Shown in pieces: positions 61,851 through 64,000 of a stretch of 64,000 nt of DNA; position 1 is the stretch's first letter, and each line of letters starts with the position of its first letter. The stretch covers positions 682,001 to 746,000 of the forward strand of contig CP146203.1 of assembly GCA_039995105.1 (NCBI GenBank), read 5' to 3'. A program made the translations under genes and the position numbers. The notes under the pieces are model-generated. The model ran no database searches, was not told where the DNA came from, and was given only the letters and a program-made list of their open reading frames with translations. The stretch is from Jonesiaceae bacterium BS-20. Its GTDB lineage: Bacteria; Actinomycetota; Actinomycetes; Actinomycetales; Cellulomonadaceae.

Positions 61851-62786
61851 TCAGGAATTTGTGTTGAGCTCGGCCTGCCACGGTGGATTTGCACCCGCGC
61901 GGGAGACCGTAATTGCGGCTACCTTGGTGCACTGTTCCAGGACCGTAGTGAGCTGCTGTGACGTGATTGCCAAGAGGTTTGCGCGCTGGTCGGCGCCAAG
62001 TAGATCTGCCTGCCACAGTCCATGAATCAGGGCACCCATGAATGAGTCTCCTGCACCTACGGTATCTACCACGGTGACCTTTTGCGCGGCTACGTTAATG
62101 ACACCGGCCGCACTAACTCCAATGGCTCCCGAGCCACCGAGGGTCACAACTACGACCGCGGGTCCAAGTGCCAACCAGTTCTGAGCAATCGTTTGCGGGC
62201 CTTCACCAGGATAGAGCCACTCAAGGTCTTCATCTGAAACCTTGACCACGTCAGATATCTTGACGTATTCCTCGATCAGTGGCCGAGCAACTGCCACGTC
62301 ACCCATGAGCGATGGGCGCGCGTTGGGGTCATAGGTGATGGTCGCCGTGTCGCGTGCAGACGTCAGTAGGGCCAAAATGTCTGGGCCACCGGGCTCAAGA
62401 ATCGGAGCGATCGACCCGGTGTGCGCCACTATTGAACCAGCTGGAACAGTTGCGTCTGCTGGGATTTGCGGGTCAAGATCAAACTCATATGTGGCTGAGC
62501 CGTCTTGGGCCAACGTTGCTATTGCAACGGAGGTTTTCTTCGCTTTGTCGCTACCCTCAGCAACTGTCACGTGGGACTCTTTTAACCACTCGGTGATCAA
62601 GGTGCCGTGGGCATCTTGCCCAAACCACGCCAGAAGTTGTGCCTGGCGGCCTAACCGGCCAAGGGTGAGAGCAACGTTGGTGGGGCTACCACCCGGGTGC
62701 TCTGCTACGGTCCCATCTGCTTTGTGAACCACATCAATGAGTGCTTCGCCAACAATGAATGCGCAGCGCGCATCTGGTGTAGACAT
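61851..62786 (-). CDS. PfkB family sugar kinase (fructokinase-like)
   Basis: ATP-dependent sugar kinase of 311 aa. IVGEALIDVV at the start, GGSPTNVALTLGRLG (PfkB signature 1, in part), and signature 2 DTVGAGDSFMGAL with the catalytic Asp. The pattern is closest to fructokinases; substrate not proven. ATG 62786 (MSTPDARC) is chosen over an upstream ATG at 62891 that would overlap xseB. It begins 7 bases after the xseB stop. Confidence 0.92.
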   Translation of the reverse strand: MSTPDARCAFIVGEALIDVVHKADGTVAEHPGGSPTNVALTLGRLGRQAQLLAWFGQDAHGTLITEWLKESHVTVAEGSDKAKKTSVAIATLAQDGSATYEFDLDPQIPADATVPAGSIVAHTGSIAPILEPGGPDILALLTSARDTATITYDPNARPSLMGDVAVARPLIEEYVKISDVVKVSDEDLEWLYPGEGPQTIAQNWLALGPAVVVVTLGGSGAIGVSAAGVINVAAQKVTVVDTVGAGDSFMGALIHGLWQADLLGADQRANLLAITSQQLTTVLEQCTKVAAITVSRAGANPPWQAELNTNS

Positions 62787-62793
62787 TGTCTTC

Positions 62794-63036
62794 CTAATCT
62801 TCCGAGTCAGCGCTGGATTGGGCGCGAACAGCTTCGAGGCGGGCACGAGCGCCATCCAGCCATTGCTGGCAGCGTTGGGCAAGAAGTTCACCCTGTTCCC
62901 ACAGGGCTAAAGCAGACTCAAGAGGTTCGCCGCCTGCTTCCAAGCGGCTCACTACGCCCACCAACTCGTCACGTGCCTGCTCATAGGTTAGCGCTTCAAT
63001 GCGAACTATGTTTGTTGCCACTTCTTCTTGGGACAT
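62794..63036 (-). CDS. xseB: exodeoxyribonuclease VII small subunit
   Basis: An 80-residue helical protein with the XseB pattern LTYEQARDELVGVVSRLEAGG, then LESALALWEQGELLAQRCQQWL (both shown in part), and an acidic end. It forms ExoVII with XseA to digest single-stranded DNA. ATG 63036. It lies 35 bases after xseA, same strand. Confidence 0.95.
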   Translation of the reverse strand: MSQEEVATNIVRIEALTYEQARDELVGVVSRLEAGGEPLESALALWEQGELLAQRCQQWLDGARARLEAVRAQSSADSED

Positions 63037-63071
63037 TTACGTTCCCTCCTTACGGGACCTGCGGTTAAAGT

Positions 63072-64000
63072 TTAGGGTTTTGGAACGATCGTTGCATCGA
63101 TGGTTCCAAGTTCGAGACGGATTGAGATTTCGCTTCCCACGGGAGCCTGCTCGGGGCGGCGAACGATGGCCCCGGTGGGGGTTTGCACCACCGCGTAACC
63201 TCGGGCCAACGTTGCCGCCGGAGACAGGGCTGTGACCTGCGCGCGCAGCTGATTTACTTGACCGGAAGCGGTAAGGAGTTGGCGGTCAAAAGCTGAAAGA
63301 GCACGGGAACGGTCACGGTCTAACGCTTGCTGCAGCGGAACCAGCAAACTTAAGGGGGAAGCCAAACTGGGCCGGCTGCGCACAGCGGTCAAACCAGCTT
63401 GTTCCCTGTCCAGCATGGTCTGGATGGCTTGAGCCATGCGGTCCCTTGCTTGATCAACCCCGGCGAGTTCCTCCGCAACGTTTGGAACAATACGTTTTGC
63501 GGCATCGGTAGGCGTTGACGCGCGGTAGTCGGCAACCAAATCTAGGATTGGGGTGTCCCTCTCGTGCCCAATCGCTGACACGATTGGCGTCACGGCGTTG
63601 CTGGCGGCCCGCACGAGCGACTCATTGCTGAACGGCAGTAAATCCTCGACCGCCCCGCCGCCGCGGGCAATAACGATCACATCAATTTCAGGGTTGCTAT
63701 CAAGTTCGCTAAGCGCAGCGGTTACTTGACTGACCGCGTTGACTCCCTGAACCGCGACTTCACGTACGGTGAATTGAACCGAGGGCCACCGAGCCTTCGC
63801 GTTTACCAATACATCATGCATGGCCTCGGAGTTGCGGCCACAGATTAGGCCCACCCGGTTGGGTAGGAAAGGGAGCGGCTTTTTGCGCTGGGGATCAAAC
63901 AAACCCTCGGCGGCAAGGAGCGCCTTGAGCTGCTCAATTTTGGCAAGGAGATCCCCGACTCCGAGCTGCGCAATTTCCGATGCCTGCAACTGGAAGGAGC
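63072..64000 (-). CDS. xseA: exodeoxyribonuclease VII large subunit, N-terminus beyond window
   Basis: Catalytic subunit of ExoVII. The visible C-terminal part (about 309 residues) includes the family motifs LPFLPNRVGLICGRNSEAMHDV (in part), VIVIARGGGAVEDLLPF, PIVSAIGHERDTPILDLVAD (in part: SAIGHERDTPI) and ARGYAVVQTPTG. The frame is open at base 64000 (...SFQLQASEI), so the N-terminal OB-fold lies outside. It heads xseA-xseB-pfkB on the minus strand. Confidence 0.95.
   Translation of the reverse strand, partial: SFQLQASEIAQLGVGDLLAKIEQLKALLAAEGLFDPQRKKPLPFLPNRVGLICGRNSEAMHDVLVNAKARWPSVQFTVREVAVQGVNAVSQVTAALSELDSNPEIDVIVIARGGGAVEDLLPFSNESLVRAASNAVTPIVSAIGHERDTPILDLVADYRASTPTDAAKRIVPNVAEELAGVDQARDRMAQAIQTMLDREQAGLTAVRSRPSLASPLSLLVPLQQALDRDRSRALSAFDRQLLTASGQVNQLRAQVTALSPAATLARGYAVVQTPTGAIVRRPEQAPVGSEISIRLELGTIDATIVPKP

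Noticed and set aside
1-64000. CRISPR arrays, insertion sequences, prophage genes
   Set aside because: No regularly spaced short repeats with unique spacers, no transposase or integrase, no phage structural genes. The only regular array is the tRNA-fMet triplication.

Overview
The window looks like a chromosomal segment of a Gram-positive actinobacterium, most likely a Micrococcales relative of moderate GC. The evidence is a WhiB7 regulator with its AT-hook, the AdnA/AdnB end-resection helicase-nucleases, UvrD2 beside a mycoredoxin and NudC, UPF0182, DUF3107 and PPA1309 family proteins, a ROK regulator and a cell-wall-anchored nuclease ending in an LAXTG-type sortase signal. I could not compare with databases, so the lineage is an inference from gene content. 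I see no CRISPR array, insertion sequence or prophage. Left part (1-9380): an SDR and a flavin monooxygenase overlap by four bases. Next comes an AT-richer islet (about 2.2-3.8 kb) whose three genes have the order and features of a toxin-antitoxin-chaperone (TAC) module: HigB-like toxin, Xre/HigA-like antitoxin with a long C-terminal tail, and SecB-like chaperone. The toxin gene appears to need a -1 frameshift at a slippery AAATTTC. Then follow purU, a GNAT acetyltransferase, three small membrane proteins, and a ROK repressor coupled to an orphan sugar-type ABC ATPase. One-carbon and nuclease region (9.4-17.7 kb): a ZTP (pfl) riboswitch precedes glyA, folD follows, and then come a 1409-residue secreted nuclease/5'-nucleotidase with a sortase signal and exonuclease III. 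Middle (17.8-28.6 kb): a DsbB-like membrane protein with an extracellular domain is split by a +1 frameshift and preceded by a tiny coupled membrane ORF. Then Mrp ATPase, DUF1003 and MgtE-N/CBS proteins, a stress protein, a dicarboxylate symporter, an aminopeptidase P, a PHP phosphoesterase and a MarC protein. Core actinobacterial block (28.7-54.5 kb): DEAD-box helicase, ferritin-like protein, DUF3107, adnA-adnB, a phosphotransferase, nudC, mycoredoxin, uvrD2, whiB7 with an elaborate attenuator leader, a degenerate ThiF-like protein, a YgjP metallopeptidase, a DUF2342 metalloprotease, an SDR, a PDZ-Lon protease, a PPA1309 protein and UPF0182. From memory, the gene neighbourhood resembles Mycobacterium tuberculosis Rv3193c-Rv3211. 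It combines DNA-break processing, redox and NAD metabolism, antibiotic-stress control and membrane proteolysis. Right end (54.7-64 kb): an aldose-1-epimerase-like protein; three identical initiator tRNA genes in a perfect 144-bp tandem array; SRPBCC, universal stress and alpha/beta-hydrolase proteins; a carbonic anhydrase-fumC pair; and xseA-xseB with a PfkB sugar kinase. Many gene ends, mostly between converging genes, carry long perfect hairpins, often with little or no U-tract.
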